Source of the DNA: Rothia amarae
GTDB lineage: Bacteria; Actinomycetota; Actinomycetes; Actinomycetales; Micrococcaceae
NCBI RefSeq assembly: GCF_014705945.2
Contig: NZ_CP061538.1
Coordinates: 496,001 to 560,000, forward strand
DNA: 64,000 nucleotides
Reading direction: 5' to 3'
Shown here: positions 15,758 through 25,686 of the stretch, piece by piece
Layout: the number at the start of each line of letters is the position of its first letter
How positions within the stretch are numbered: the first letter of the stretch is position 1
Program-made: the position numbers and the translations under genes
Notes under the pieces: generated by a model
What the model was told of the DNA's origin: nothing
The model's database searches: none
The model's input: only the letters and a program-made list of their open reading frames with translations

Positions 15758-18667
15758 CTAGCGCGTAGCGCGCTCCAACAGCTGCAAAATATTTTGATAA
15801 GTATGCCCGGTAGCTTCGGTCATTCCCTGCTCGCAGGTGCGGTTAGAAGAAGCATAGGCAGCATATTCTCGGGCATTGACTTCTGCAGTTTCCGCGCGAG
15901 TAGCCGAAGCGGTCAGCTCAGGATGAAGCATTCCACGGTCGCCAGCATAGGCGCAGCACCCCCAGTTCAAGGGGACGACGGCGTCCTCAGACAGTGCCTG
16001 TGCAATCATCTCGAACTGGGGCTGAATGCCCAGGTGAGTCATGGAACAGGTGGGGTGAAGTACCAACGAATCGAGTTTATGCTTGACCTCTAATCGGGGA
16101 AGTATCTGCTCGGCAGTAAAAGCTACGGCATCTATGAACTCAATACGAGAGAAATCGGGCTCATCGGCGTCTAGGGAACGTCCTGCCTGATATTCCGCGG
16201 CTGCGCGGACCTTAGCCTTCATGGTTTCTAGACCCTCGGTACAGGACGTTGCATCGCAGACCACCGGTAGCCGTCCACCGCGCGTCGCCAACCAGAGATT
16301 CTGCAAGACTCGATCGCTCATCACCTGATATCCCGAGGTAAAACCCTTGGATTTCCAGGGCGTGCCGCAACACATCGCCTCAATACCTGTGGGGATATTG
16401 AACTCAATTCCTGCCCGCTCACACAGCAGCTCGAAAGCCTGGGAAGCATTGGTTTCATCTGCCTTGCCCCGGTGGTCAACGCCACCAAACATTGCGTTGA
16501 CGCAGGCGGGGAAGAACACGATTTCCGCCAGTGGGTTCGCGCGGGGCTGGCGCCGCCGTCCACCGGCAGGTAACTGCGCGTTGTACTGGGGAACCGTATC
16601 TTCATCGAGCACTTTGCGGGCGATTTGGGTGGCTGTGCGGGGGAGGAGCGACGGCACCAGATGAGCGAGGTTGAGCGCCTGAGAGGCAGCAGGGGCGAGA
16701 GCTCCCCAGCCCTGAGCCGCTACCTTCCACCCCTGTGCAGCCACAGGGTTTTGATTTTTGGCACGCAGGTCTCGGATGAGGTCACCGGTATTGATGTGCA
16801 CGGGGCAGCGTGTCAGGCACATACCATCAACCGCGCACGTCTCAATACCCGAGTAACGGTAGTCATGCTGGAGCCGGTTCAGTAACTCGGTATCCCCGGC
16901 TGCCTCAGCATTTTTCATTTCCCGCCGAATCACAATGCGCTGGCGTGGTGTCAGCGTGAGGTCCTTGGACGGGCATGCTGGCTCGCAATATCCGCACTCC
17001 ACACAACGGTCGACGGTATCTTCTACTTCTTCTGCAACCTTGAGGTTCTGAACTAGTGATTGCTTATCTTCGTTGATGAGCACACCGGGGTTGAGCATGC
17101 CGGTGGGGTCAATGAGGCGTTTGATAGCTACCATGATTTCATAGAGCTCATCCCCGTACTGCTGGCGCACGAACGGAGCCATAATCCGACCCGTTCCGTG
17201 TTCTGCCTTGAGCGAGCCGGCATTTCCGAGAATCAGTTCTACCATGTCCTCGGTAAAGGCTTGATAGCGGCTGAGTTGGGCGGCATCATTAAACTGCTCG
17301 TTGAGCATGAAATGAATATTGCCGTCCTTCGCGTGGCCGAAGATGACGGAGTCCCGGTAGCCGTGCTGGTCGAACAATTCGCTGAGATTTCTACAGGTCT
17401 CTCCTAGCTGTTGGACGGGTACGACGACGTCCTCAAGCAGCGCGTTGGTACCTGAGGGGCGGTTGCCCGCAACCGTGGTGTAGAGCCCGCGGCGTGCAGC
17501 CCAGAGCTTATTGCGCTCTGCTGGGTTCGAGCTCATTGTTACCGGAGACGCTAAATCAAGCGATTTCCAGAGCGGTTCGGCGCGGTGGGAAAGCTCATCA
17601 ATCTCACCCTGGGTTTGCCCCTGAAATTCTACGAGCACTGCCGCGTGGTTCTCTACATTAATCTGTGCCAGCGCATCGGCTACCAAACCGGTTCGCTGAG
17701 CTACCCGGATAGAGGTGGCATCCAGCAATTCGGCGGTAGCTGTGTCGTGAGCTATCAAATCAGGAATGGACTCAGAGGCGTCAATCAGATTTTTGAAAAC
17801 CAACAAACCCGTGGTGACAGCTGGCAAAATGGGGAGGGTTCGATAGGTCGCCGAGGCAATAAATCCTAGGGTTCCCTCTGAGCCAATCAGCAGATGTTCC
17901 AGAATATCCACAGGTTTTTCAAAATCCAGAAAAGCATTGATGCCGTAGCCCATGGTGTTCTTCATAGAGAACTGCTGGCGGATTTTATCGACAGAGGCAG
18001 GATTTTCTACTACCCGCTTGCGCAGGCGAATAAGTCCTTCGTGGATCTCAGGTTCTTGTTCGCGTAACTGGGCATCGGCATCGTGGTCTGCTGTATCAAT
18101 GACGGTGCCAGAAGGCAGCACGAACACCATAGAATCCAGTGTGTTATAGGTGTTGAACTCGGTGCCAGAACTCATTCCCGAGGAATTGTTAGCGACTACT
18201 CCACCGATGGTGCATGCGGACCAGGACGCCGGATCGGGCCCTAACTTATATCCGTAGGGCGCCAGATGGTTGTTGACCATCATGACCGTAGCACCGGGTG
18301 CAACCCGGACTCGCCGTCCTGAATCAAGTACCTCAATCTTCTTGAAGTGCTTGCGGGTATCCAGCAAAATACCGTCAGAAGAAGATTGACCAGACAGCGA
18401 TGTACCCCCGGAACGGAAAGCTAGAGGGATCTGATGCTCGCGGGCAGCAGCGAAAATTTTACCGATGTCCTGGGCATTTTCGGGTCGAACAATACCGCCG
18501 GGTACCAAAAGATAATGCGAGGCATCGTGGGCAATTGCTAACCGGTCAATCTCTCGCCCTGAAAAGTTCTTTTCATCCATCGCACCCTGCAACGCCGAGG
18601 TGAGCTTGATAAAGTCCTCCTGCACTCCATTTTTGAGTGCATCAGGAGTATGAGTCACGGTGGGCAT
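15758..18667 (-). CDS. FAD-linked oxidase with 4Fe-4S and CCG domains (D-lactate/2-hydroxyacid dehydrogenase-like)
   Basis: A 969-residue fusion. An FAD-binding PCMH domain (residues 40-270, with FRSGGTSLSGQS and the GTLGFIASATYR block) and an FAD-oxidase C domain (290-530, with EHGTGRIMAPFV) are followed by two 4Fe-4S motifs, CVECGYCEPACP (about 552) and CAVDGMCLTRCP (about 611). A C-terminal CCG-type domain contains CCGTPWKSKGF and WGCCAYAGDRG. The architecture matches Dld-II/YdiJ proteins, which oxidise D-lactate or D-2-hydroxyglutarate and pass electrons to the membrane. With LctP and LutABC in the window, D-lactate is the likelier substrate (inference). Confidence 0.85.
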   Translation of the reverse strand: MPTVTHTPDALKNGVQEDFIKLTSALQGAMDEKNFSGREIDRLAIAHDASHYLLVPGGIVRPENAQDIGKIFAAAREHQIPLAFRSGGTSLSGQSSSDGILLDTRKHFKKIEVLDSGRRVRVAPGATVMMVNNHLAPYGYKLGPDPASWSACTIGGVVANNSSGMSSGTEFNTYNTLDSMVFVLPSGTVIDTADHDADAQLREQEPEIHEGLIRLRKRVVENPASVDKIRQQFSMKNTMGYGINAFLDFEKPVDILEHLLIGSEGTLGFIASATYRTLPILPAVTTGLLVFKNLIDASESIPDLIAHDTATAELLDATSIRVAQRTGLVADALAQINVENHAAVLVEFQGQTQGEIDELSHRAEPLWKSLDLASPVTMSSNPAERNKLWAARRGLYTTVAGNRPSGTNALLEDVVVPVQQLGETCRNLSELFDQHGYRDSVIFGHAKDGNIHFMLNEQFNDAAQLSRYQAFTEDMVELILGNAGSLKAEHGTGRIMAPFVRQQYGDELYEIMVAIKRLIDPTGMLNPGVLINEDKQSLVQNLKVAEEVEDTVDRCVECGYCEPACPSKDLTLTPRQRIVIRREMKNAEAAGDTELLNRLQHDYRYSGIETCAVDGMCLTRCPVHINTGDLIRDLRAKNQNPVAAQGWKVAAQGWGALAPAASQALNLAHLVPSLLPRTATQIARKVLDEDTVPQYNAQLPAGGRRRQPRANPLAEIVFFPACVNAMFGGVDHRGKADETNASQAFELLCERAGIEFNIPTGIEAMCCGTPWKSKGFTSGYQVMSDRVLQNLWLATRGGRLPVVCDATSCTEGLETMKAKVRAAAEYQAGRSLDADEPDFSRIEFIDAVAFTAEQILPRLEVKHKLDSLVLHPTCSMTHLGIQPQFEMIAQALSEDAVVPLNWGCCAYAGDRGMLHPELTASATRAETAEVNAREYAAYASSNRTCEQGMTEATGHTYQNILQLLERATR

Positions 18668-18768
18668 AATTGACCTCGCACACTAGGGGATATTTCTTTC
18701 ACTCTAGTCTGTTTGAACAGGAAAGCGGAGAATTATTAAGTCATTTTCATATGCCCGAATAGGTATTT

Positions 18769-20586
18769 CTACGCTGCCATGGCGTCGTCCCACGCCTGAA
18801 CCATCTGGGCGAATTTGCCGGTGCCAGCGGTCAATTCCGCCGGAGAGCCGTCTTCAATAATGCGTCCGTCATCCACCACCAAGACTCTGTCCGAATCCAG
18901 AACGGTAGAGAGCCTATGGGCAATAACGAACGAGGTGCGCCCGTCCAGTAATTTTGCCAATCCTTCTTGAACGAGTCGTTCGGTAGGAATATCCAGCGAT
19001 GCCGTCGCCTCATCCAAAATGAGCACCGCAGGATTCACTAAGAATGCCCGGGCAAAGGAAATCAGCTGTCTCTGACCAGCAGAAACACGTCCGCCGCGCT
19101 GCGCTAGATTGGTTGAATAACCCTCCGGTAAAGACATGATGAAGTCGTGGGCGCCTACTTTGCGAGCGGCCTCTTCTACTTCTTCATCGCTCGCATCGGG
19201 GCGTGCTAAGCGAATATTATCGGCAACCGTGCCTTGAAAGAGGAATGCCTCCTGCGTCACCATCACTACCTCCTGGCGCAACTGCGCATCAAGGAGCTCT
19301 CTAATATCGACGCCATCCAGTAGCAACCTGCCTTCGGTCAGGTCATAAAAGCGAGCAACGAGTTTGGCTATGGTTGATTTACCCGCTCCGGTTTTCCCGA
19401 CGAGCGCGACATGCTGCCCCGCAGGCACGGTGAGGTTGAAGGGGTGAAGTGCCGGGCGACCTTCAATGTAGCTAAATGAAGCGTTCTCAAAAACAACTTC
19501 ACCTTGAGCTGGGCTTCTGCGTTCAATCGGATGCTCAGGATCAGCTACCGTTGGTTTTTCGGCTAAGAAACCTGAGACCTTTTCCAATGCGGAGACCGCT
19601 GACTGAAACATGTTGTAAAAGTCAGAGAGCATCACCACAGGTTCGAAAACACGGGTTGAATAAATGGTCAGAGCCAGTAGCGTACCTACCTGCATACTGC
19701 CGCCGAGCACAGCATACCCACCAATAATCAGAGCGGCTCCCACAAAGATATTGCCCAGCGCAATCAGAGTGGGCATGTAGATGCCATTGAGTTTGATTGA
19801 GTCCATGACTTTCACGCGGAGGTCTTCGGCTTCAACACCGAATTTATCGCGTGATTCTGCCTCTGAACCGAATGCCTTGACCGCGCTGATTCCGGTGAAT
19901 GTTTCGACAAAGCGACCAATCAACCGGGCATTAGCTACTCGTTGAGCACGATAGGCAAGGGTGGAATGCTTGCGGAACCATTTCGTCAGGAAAAACAGCG
20001 GAATGGCAGCAACGAGCAAACCGAGCCCTGCCCGCCAGTCCAGCAGAATGATTGCAACAACGGTAAAACACATGTAGAGCAGGGTTGATGCAACCTGCGA
20101 GAGTCCCGAATCGAGAAAGGCTTTGAGCGTATCGAGATCAGAAGTCAATCGTGAGACTACCCGCCCCGAGGTATATGTCTCGTGAAAACCAACAGAGAGG
20201 GTTTGAGCCTGGGCAAACATGCGTTGTCGCAGGTCAAAGAGCGCCTTTTGAGAAACGCGGGCGGTCAAAACGGTATTGAAATAGAGCGTGATAGCCGAGA
20301 CGGCGGCCACCCCAAAATAAATCACAACAACTGTTGTGGCGGGCGCACCGTTTCCTTCTACCAGCGGCGTAATAGTGCGGTTGATTCCGTAGGAAAGGAG
20401 CAGGGGCAAGGCGGTGGAGAGGATTTCCGAGACGACTACCAGCGCAATCGTCCAGATCAGTTCCTTCTTCAGCGGTTTCAGCACAGATTTCAAAAGCGCC
20501 ATCGACCGCGCCCGAACCTCTTTTTGTTCCTGCGCCGAGAGTTTCACGCGGTCTTCCGCCAGCGGAGCCATTGAACCGTGAGGCAT
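18769..20586 (-). CDS. ABC exporter half-transporter, canonical Walker B subunit
   Basis: A 605-residue half-transporter with six transmembrane helices (about residues 40-330) and an ATPase domain. Walker A is GKTGAGKST (about 405), the signature is VSAGQRQ rather than LSGGQ, and Walker B plus catalytic Glu is LILDEATASLD. The altered signature together with the normal Glu is what one partner of a heterodimeric exporter (TM287/288, LmrCD, BmrCD type) shows. Its ATG overlaps the stop of the upstream partner gene (TAATG), so the two are translated together. The substrate is unknown; drugs or lipids are typical. Confidence 0.92.
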   Translation of the reverse strand: MPHGSMAPLAEDRVKLSAQEQKEVRARSMALLKSVLKPLKKELIWTIALVVVSEILSTALPLLLSYGINRTITPLVEGNGAPATTVVVIYFGVAAVSAITLYFNTVLTARVSQKALFDLRQRMFAQAQTLSVGFHETYTSGRVVSRLTSDLDTLKAFLDSGLSQVASTLLYMCFTVVAIILLDWRAGLGLLVAAIPLFFLTKWFRKHSTLAYRAQRVANARLIGRFVETFTGISAVKAFGSEAESRDKFGVEAEDLRVKVMDSIKLNGIYMPTLIALGNIFVGAALIIGGYAVLGGSMQVGTLLALTIYSTRVFEPVVMLSDFYNMFQSAVSALEKVSGFLAEKPTVADPEHPIERRSPAQGEVVFENASFSYIEGRPALHPFNLTVPAGQHVALVGKTGAGKSTIAKLVARFYDLTEGRLLLDGVDIRELLDAQLRQEVVMVTQEAFLFQGTVADNIRLARPDASDEEVEEAARKVGAHDFIMSLPEGYSTNLAQRGGRVSAGQRQLISFARAFLVNPAVLILDEATASLDIPTERLVQEGLAKLLDGRTSFVIAHRLSTVLDSDRVLVVDDGRIIEDGSPAELTAGTGKFAQMVQAWDDAMAA

Positions 20587-22439
20587 TAGAGCACCTCCTG
20601 ATTCTGCGAAGTATGGTTTTTCGCCGTTGAATCGTCGGGGTTCAGCAACATTAACCGGGCATAGGCAGGGTTCTTCATCAATTCGCTATGGGTTCCTATC
20701 GCGGCAATCCGTCCTTTATCGAGGAGCGCCACTCGATCAGCTAACGCAACCGTAGAGGGGCGGTGGGCGGTAATGATTGTCGTCGTATTCTTGAGTTGCT
20801 CTTTGAGCATGCCCACCACCGCTTCCTCTGTGTTCACATCTAGTGCTGAGAGCGGATCGTCTAAGAGTAGGACGCGCGGGTCGCAAGCGATAGCGCGCGC
20901 CAGCGAGAGGCGTTGCCGCTGACCGCCAGATAGACTCATGCCTTCTTCGCCAATGAGAGTCTCGACGCCGTCGGGCAGTGTGTCTACGAAATCTGAAGCG
21001 GACACGCGCAGGGCTGTGGCGACGATAGACTCCAGTTCTTCAGAGTTGAATTTTTCGGTTTCAACCCCCATGAGAACATTCTCGCGAACCGATGAGGAAA
21101 AGAGAACGGGCTCTTCAAAAGCAATAGCCATCTGCGCGCGTAGCTCAGGCAAAGGAATAGTTGAGATATCTGTGTTATCCAGCAGTACCTTCCCTCGGGT
21201 GGGTGCATATAGGCGGGGGATGAGCTGCAAAACCGTGGACTTTCCGCTGCCGGTAGAACCCACCAGCGCGAGAATTTCGCCGGGAGCGACGTCGAGGGTC
21301 AGTTCGTGAAGAACCTCTTTTTTACCCCTGCCAAAAGTGAAGCTGACATGCTCGAACTTTACACCTGCGGCGTCGTGCCTGCTCACTTGCGGGGTAGTAA
21401 CTCCGCTGACCAGAAGAACATCCTCGCCCACTGGTTCCTGCATAATTTCGCGGTGACGTTCCATGGCAACTTTGGAGTCCAGCCACATACTAATGAGCAT
21501 TCCCGCACGTTGAATCTGGGGAGTCAATACTGCGGTCGTGGCAAAGTACGCGGTGAGTTCGCCGAGGGACAATTTCTCTTGCGCCACCTGATGAATACCC
21601 ACAAAGAGCGAAATCGCCATAGTGACTGCTGTGATGCTGATGGTTTTCACCAACATGCTACCCACCGCTTGAGAGCGGGCGATTTCGGTATTCATAAGAG
21701 TTGAAGCTTGCGCCGTAAAACGGGAGAGCGAGTTTTGTCCCTGCCCCAGTGCCTTCAGCACGCGAATACCCTGTACCGATTCTTCAACAGACGTTGCCAA
21801 ATCACCCGACTGTTGCTGTACGCTGCGGGTCAGGCTCTTCATCGTCCTCACAAACAACCACAGCGTCAGCAACATAAAGGGCACCGAGCACAGATATATC
21901 AGCCCCAACAACCAGGAGCCTCGAAACAAATAAAACAGACCAGCCGCAAGCATCACGGTGGAAGAAATGGACTGAATAGAACCAAACGCTATCCAGCGGC
22001 GCATCAATGACAGGTCTGAGGTTGAACGGGTCAGCAGCTGCCCCGACGGCCAGTGGTCATGGAAAGCTGCAGGCATACGCATGAGGTGGTCGAAGAGAGA
22101 CATCCGCATGCTCATCTCGACGGTCGACGCCTGGTCAATCACCAGCATGCGGCGGACAAAAATGAGACCTGCTTGGAGTAGCCCGAGCCCAATCATCAGC
22201 AAACCACCGGCCCAGACCGTGGAACCTGACGGGTTTTCGTTTGCCACCAGATGATCCACAATCCACGCCAAAACCTGCGGAATGGAAATACCAATAACTG
22301 ACGCACAAATCGCAACCGCCACACCTGTCAGCCACTTGGCGCGAATGGGCTTCATATACTGCCACAGCGTAAGGTTTTGCGGCTGATCAACAACGGTGGG
22401 AGGAGGAACGGGCAGATGGGAGGTGTGGATCAGGCTCAT
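20586..22439 (-). CDS. ABC exporter half-transporter, degenerate-site subunit
   Basis: The 617-residue partner of the gene at 18769. Six transmembrane helices (about 35-320) precede an ATPase domain with Walker A GSTGSGKST (about 393), a canonical LSGGQRQ signature (about 501) and Walker B LLLDDPLSALD, in which the catalytic Glu is Asp. That Asp pairs with the non-canonical signature of the partner, so one of the two ATP sites should be nearly inactive, as in known heterodimeric exporters. The start codon lies inside a 15-bp perfect inverted repeat, and no good ribosome-binding site precedes it. Confidence 0.92.
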   Translation of the reverse strand: MSLIHTSHLPVPPPTVVDQPQNLTLWQYMKPIRAKWLTGVAVAICASVIGISIPQVLAWIVDHLVANENPSGSTVWAGGLLMIGLGLLQAGLIFVRRMLVIDQASTVEMSMRMSLFDHLMRMPAAFHDHWPSGQLLTRSTSDLSLMRRWIAFGSIQSISSTVMLAAGLFYLFRGSWLLGLIYLCSVPFMLLTLWLFVRTMKSLTRSVQQQSGDLATSVEESVQGIRVLKALGQGQNSLSRFTAQASTLMNTEIARSQAVGSMLVKTISITAVTMAISLFVGIHQVAQEKLSLGELTAYFATTAVLTPQIQRAGMLISMWLDSKVAMERHREIMQEPVGEDVLLVSGVTTPQVSRHDAAGVKFEHVSFTFGRGKKEVLHELTLDVAPGEILALVGSTGSGKSTVLQLIPRLYAPTRGKVLLDNTDISTIPLPELRAQMAIAFEEPVLFSSSVRENVLMGVETEKFNSEELESIVATALRVSASDFVDTLPDGVETLIGEEGMSLSGGQRQRLSLARAIACDPRVLLLDDPLSALDVNTEEAVVGMLKEQLKNTTTIITAHRPSTVALADRVALLDKGRIAAIGTHSELMKNPAYARLMLLNPDDSTAKNHTSQNQEVL

Positions 22440-22469
22440 AGGGATTTACTTTACCCCTATGAGCCTGAT
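22429..22469 (-). promoter_or_regulatory. 15-bp perfect inverted repeat covering the ABC start codon
   Basis: Bases 22429-22443 are the exact reverse complement of 22455-22469, with an 11-base loop. The ATG of the first ABC gene (22437-22439, minus) lies within one arm. As RNA it would hide the start codon and the weak ribosome-binding region; as DNA it is a typical size for a repressor operator. No T-run follows on the minus strand, so it is not a terminator for the upstream phosphoesterase. Confidence 0.6.
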
Positions 22470-22493
22470 GACAGTTTGTGTTTCTCTGCTGGT

Positions 22494-23447
22494 TTATTGA
22501 CGCGCAGCGGTAAGCGTCACTACCACTGCTTCTGGTGGGCAGAACAAGCGAACTGCAGCAAAGCGAGAGGTGCCCAAACCTGCAGAAACTTCCACGGGTA
22601 CGCCTGACTGCAGGGACACTCCCTTCGCGCGGGATGGATCCAAATCACAGTTTGAAACCAGGGCTTTTCCGCCGGGTAGGCAAACCTGCCCACCGTGGGT
22701 GTGCCCGGCAAAGATTGCTTGAGCGCCGTCGTCCACAAACCGAGTGAGCGTGCGCATATAGGGTGCGTGGCACACCCCCAAACGAACAGACGGCGCAGGT
22801 TCTGTATCAAAAGCAGTGGGGGAGAACCCCGGGTGACGGTCGAATTCCAGGTGGGGATCATCCACACCGGAGAACTCTAAACGCAACCCATTGAGGGTCA
22901 ATGTGTCGAAGCGGTTGATGAGTCCTACCCAGCCGCGAGCGTCAAAAGCGTCGTGCATATCTTGGGTTGGTAGGCGCTCCTTAGAAGGGTCCACGCCCTC
23001 ATCAGAAGTAGATTCTTTCCACAGATACCGTGCGGGGTTTTTGAAAACCGGCGCGTAGTAGCAGTTAGACCCTGGCACATAGACGCCGGGGAAATCCAAC
23101 AGCGGATCCAACGCATTTAGCAGAGAGGGCAGAGCTTTCATATGTGAGAGATTGTCACCGGTGTTGATGACCAAATCAGGATTGATTTCAGCCAGCGAAT
23201 GCATAAATTCATGCTTCTTCTTTTGACCGGGAACCATATGCATATCTGAGATATGCAAAATGGTGAAATCATCAGATCCGGCAGGCAGAATCGGCAAGGT
23301 TTCGTGCCGTATCTGGAAATTGTTGAGCTCAATAAAGTGAGCATATGCGAGGGTGGCGGCCCCTGCGAAAGATCCCGCAGCGGTCAGGGCGCCAACGCCC
23401 TTAGCCACAGAAACAGCAGAAGCCGCCACATTGGTGGAATTCACCAT
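22494..23447 (-). CDS. metallophosphoesterase
   Basis: A 317-residue calcineurin-like phosphoesterase with one N-terminal hydrophobic segment (about residues 12-35), so probably membrane-anchored. The metal-binding blocks are HISDMHMVPG (about 70), NTGDNLSH (about 97) and FAGHTHGGQVC (about 240). The usual GNHD block is replaced by GSNCYYAP, as in related actinobacterial proteins. It follows the PBP gene by only 18 bases, an arrangement common in Actinobacteria that suggests a role at the envelope. The substrate is unknown. Confidence 0.92.
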   Translation of the reverse strand: MVNSTNVAASAVSVAKGVGALTAAGSFAGAATLAYAHFIELNNFQIRHETLPILPAGSDDFTILHISDMHMVPGQKKKHEFMHSLAEINPDLVINTGDNLSHMKALPSLLNALDPLLDFPGVYVPGSNCYYAPVFKNPARYLWKESTSDEGVDPSKERLPTQDMHDAFDARGWVGLINRFDTLTLNGLRLEFSGVDDPHLEFDRHPGFSPTAFDTEPAPSVRLGVCHAPYMRTLTRFVDDGAQAIFAGHTHGGQVCLPGGKALVSNCDLDPSRAKGVSLQSGVPVEVSAGLGTSRFAAVRLFCPPEAVVVTLTAARQ

Positions 23448-23465
23448 GAATATATTTTCTCCTCG

Positions 23466-25604
23466 TTAGTACTGAGTACCTAGAACCTTCTCAGAAGGCA
23501 TATTGAATTTCTTGGTGTTGTACTTCTTCGCCTGGGATTGCATGAACTGCTGCCACTGACCACCTGCGTAGGTTGCACCGTCCACGTAGTTCAAGGTCTT
23601 GCCGTTGATCGCCAAGTTGTTGAGGGGGCGGTTTTGCTGATCCAAATTACCTACCCACGATGCAGTGGAGAGGCCACGGGTGTAACCGACGGTCCAAGTC
23701 TGAGTGGAATTATCGGTAGTACCGGTCTTTGCCGCTGAAGCATCGGGCAAATCAATACCGCGCCTCCACGCCGAACCATCGACCAAAACCTGCTTGAGAA
23801 CGTAGTTCACACCGTTGGCAACGTCCTTATCGAGAGCTTTGGAGCAGTCAGCCTTGAATTTCTGAATGACTTTACCGCGGCGGTCTTTGACCTCATTGAT
23901 TGCCTGAGGGGTGCAATAGGTGCCTTCGTTAGCGAAGGTTGCGTAGGCTGAAGCCATCGTCAGAGGGGTAGTTTGCTGAGTACCAATGAGGGACGCTACG
24001 TCGGGAACCGAGTAAGCGACTTCTTTATTGTCCGGAGTTGAGCTACCGGTGTACAGGCGGAGGTCTTCCGCTGTCTTCTTCACTCCGCAGAGGTCTTCTT
24101 TAGAAGCCATCGAGTAAAGGAAAGAGTTGATGGAGTTCTTGATGCCGTAAGCTACGGTGTTCCAGGTTTGGTAACCCTCTTCTGCGTTGCCAAACTTCCA
24201 TCCACCAGGAACATAAATGCTCCCGCCATCTACACAGGAGGCTTTCCACCGGAAAGATTCTGGGTAGCTCAGGCTGGTGCCGTCAATGAAAGCGTTGACT
24301 CCCTTGCCTTCCCTAATCCACTCGGCAAGCACAATGGGTTTGAACGTAGAACCAGGCTGGAAGCCAGAAGAACCACCGTCGATAGCACCGACGTTGTAGT
24401 TGTAGCCAGAAACCTGGTGCGATCCGTCATCTACATCGCCTAGCTTACTGTTCTGAGCCATAGCAACAATCTTACCGCTACCAGGCTCGACAGAAACCAA
24501 AGAGGTATTGACATTATCGGGATTATTATCAGAAGGCTGCGTTGATTCAACGGCGTCCTTCGCATCATTCTGAGCAGAGGTGCTCAGTGTGGTGGTGATT
24601 GTGTAACCCGCTTGGTACAGGTTCTTCAAACGGTCATCCTTAGTTGCACCGAACGTTTTGTCCTGCATGACTTTAGCCACGATGTAGTTGCAGAAGTAGT
24701 CAGCATTTCCTGCGGTCGAGCAACCACTATCGGTGGTGTGAAGGTCAAGATCAAGTTCGGAGTTGACGGCTTCGTTGTATTCGTCTTCAGTGATCTTGCC
24801 GTCGCGGTACATCGTTCCTAGCACCACGTTGCGACGTTCTTTAGCCAGCTCGGGGTTCACATCGGGGCGGTACTGGTTAGGCGACTGCACCATACCAGCC
24901 AAGAGAGCGGACTGCTGAACGTTGAGCTTAGATGCGGGAATGCCCCAGTAATACTGAGAAGCAGCTTCTACACCGTAGTTAGAACCACCGAGGTTCACGA
25001 TGTTGAGGTAACCTTCAAGAATTTCGTCTTTGGACTTATTTTGCTCCATGGAAATCGCAAGCTTGATTTCCTTGACCTTATCCATGTAACCCTTGTTTGC
25101 GCCCAGAGTTGAGGCTTCTTCGCCGTTGACTTCAGCCTGATCAATCAAAAGATTGTTGACGTACTGCTGAGTGAGCGTAGACGCGCCCTGGCGATTGCCG
25201 GGGCGGAGAAAGTTATTAATGACAGCGCGGAACATACCAAGCGGAGATACCGCACCGTGCTCATAAAACGTACGGTCTTCCACAGAAATAATGGCGTCCT
25301 GCATATGCTTGGACATGTCCGAAAGAGGCACCGAGGTGCGGTTCTGAGAGTAGAAAGAAGCCAACTCGGTTTTACCATCGGAGGCAAGGATGGTGGACGG
25401 CTGAGAGAGCGGTCCATCGGACATATCCTCTGGTAGACCCTTGAACCAGTTAATGGAGGACGTCGCGGCAACTCCCATGCCAACGGTAGGGGGTATCAGA
25501 ATGCCGGCGGTCAAAAAACCGGCGATAATACTCAGTGCTATGAACTGAATAAAGTCACCTGGAGTGCGCTTGGTACGAACGTTCTTGGATGAAGCCATTC
25601 CCAC
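23466..25604 (-). CDS. class A penicillin-binding protein (transglycosylase/transpeptidase)
   Basis: A bifunctional peptidoglycan synthase of 712 residues. A membrane anchor (about 22-48) is followed by a GT51 transglycosylase domain with EDRTFYEHGAV and GASTLTQQYVNNL. The penicillin-binding transpeptidase domain contains GSTFKP with the acylated Ser (SxxK), the SIN of the SxN motif and KTGTTDNS. The start is GTG 25604 or ATG 25598. Neither has a clear Shine-Dalgarno, so the message could be leaderless. The gene corresponds to the ponA-type genes that precede a metallophosphoesterase in relatives. No WhiB gene is seen next to it, unlike what I recall for relatives. Confidence 0.95.
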   Translation of the reverse strand: MGMASSKNVRTKRTPGDFIQFIALSIIAGFLTAGILIPPTVGMGVAATSSINWFKGLPEDMSDGPLSQPSTILASDGKTELASFYSQNRTSVPLSDMSKHMQDAIISVEDRTFYEHGAVSPLGMFRAVINNFLRPGNRQGASTLTQQYVNNLLIDQAEVNGEEASTLGANKGYMDKVKEIKLAISMEQNKSKDEILEGYLNIVNLGGSNYGVEAASQYYWGIPASKLNVQQSALLAGMVQSPNQYRPDVNPELAKERRNVVLGTMYRDGKITEDEYNEAVNSELDLDLHTTDSGCSTAGNADYFCNYIVAKVMQDKTFGATKDDRLKNLYQAGYTITTTLSTSAQNDAKDAVESTQPSDNNPDNVNTSLVSVEPGSGKIVAMAQNSKLGDVDDGSHQVSGYNYNVGAIDGGSSGFQPGSTFKPIVLAEWIREGKGVNAFIDGTSLSYPESFRWKASCVDGGSIYVPGGWKFGNAEEGYQTWNTVAYGIKNSINSFLYSMASKEDLCGVKKTAEDLRLYTGSSTPDNKEVAYSVPDVASLIGTQQTTPLTMASAYATFANEGTYCTPQAINEVKDRRGKVIQKFKADCSKALDKDVANGVNYVLKQVLVDGSAWRRGIDLPDASAAKTGTTDNSTQTWTVGYTRGLSTASWVGNLDQQNRPLNNLAINGKTLNYVDGATYAGGQWQQFMQSQAKKYNTKKFNMPSEKVLGTQY

Positions 25605-25686
25605 AGTTTACAAGTTGAATCTGGGAATTGGGGAGTGGGAACGTTTTAACTTTCCAAATCCTTATCACAAGCACTAGGCTAGGGGT

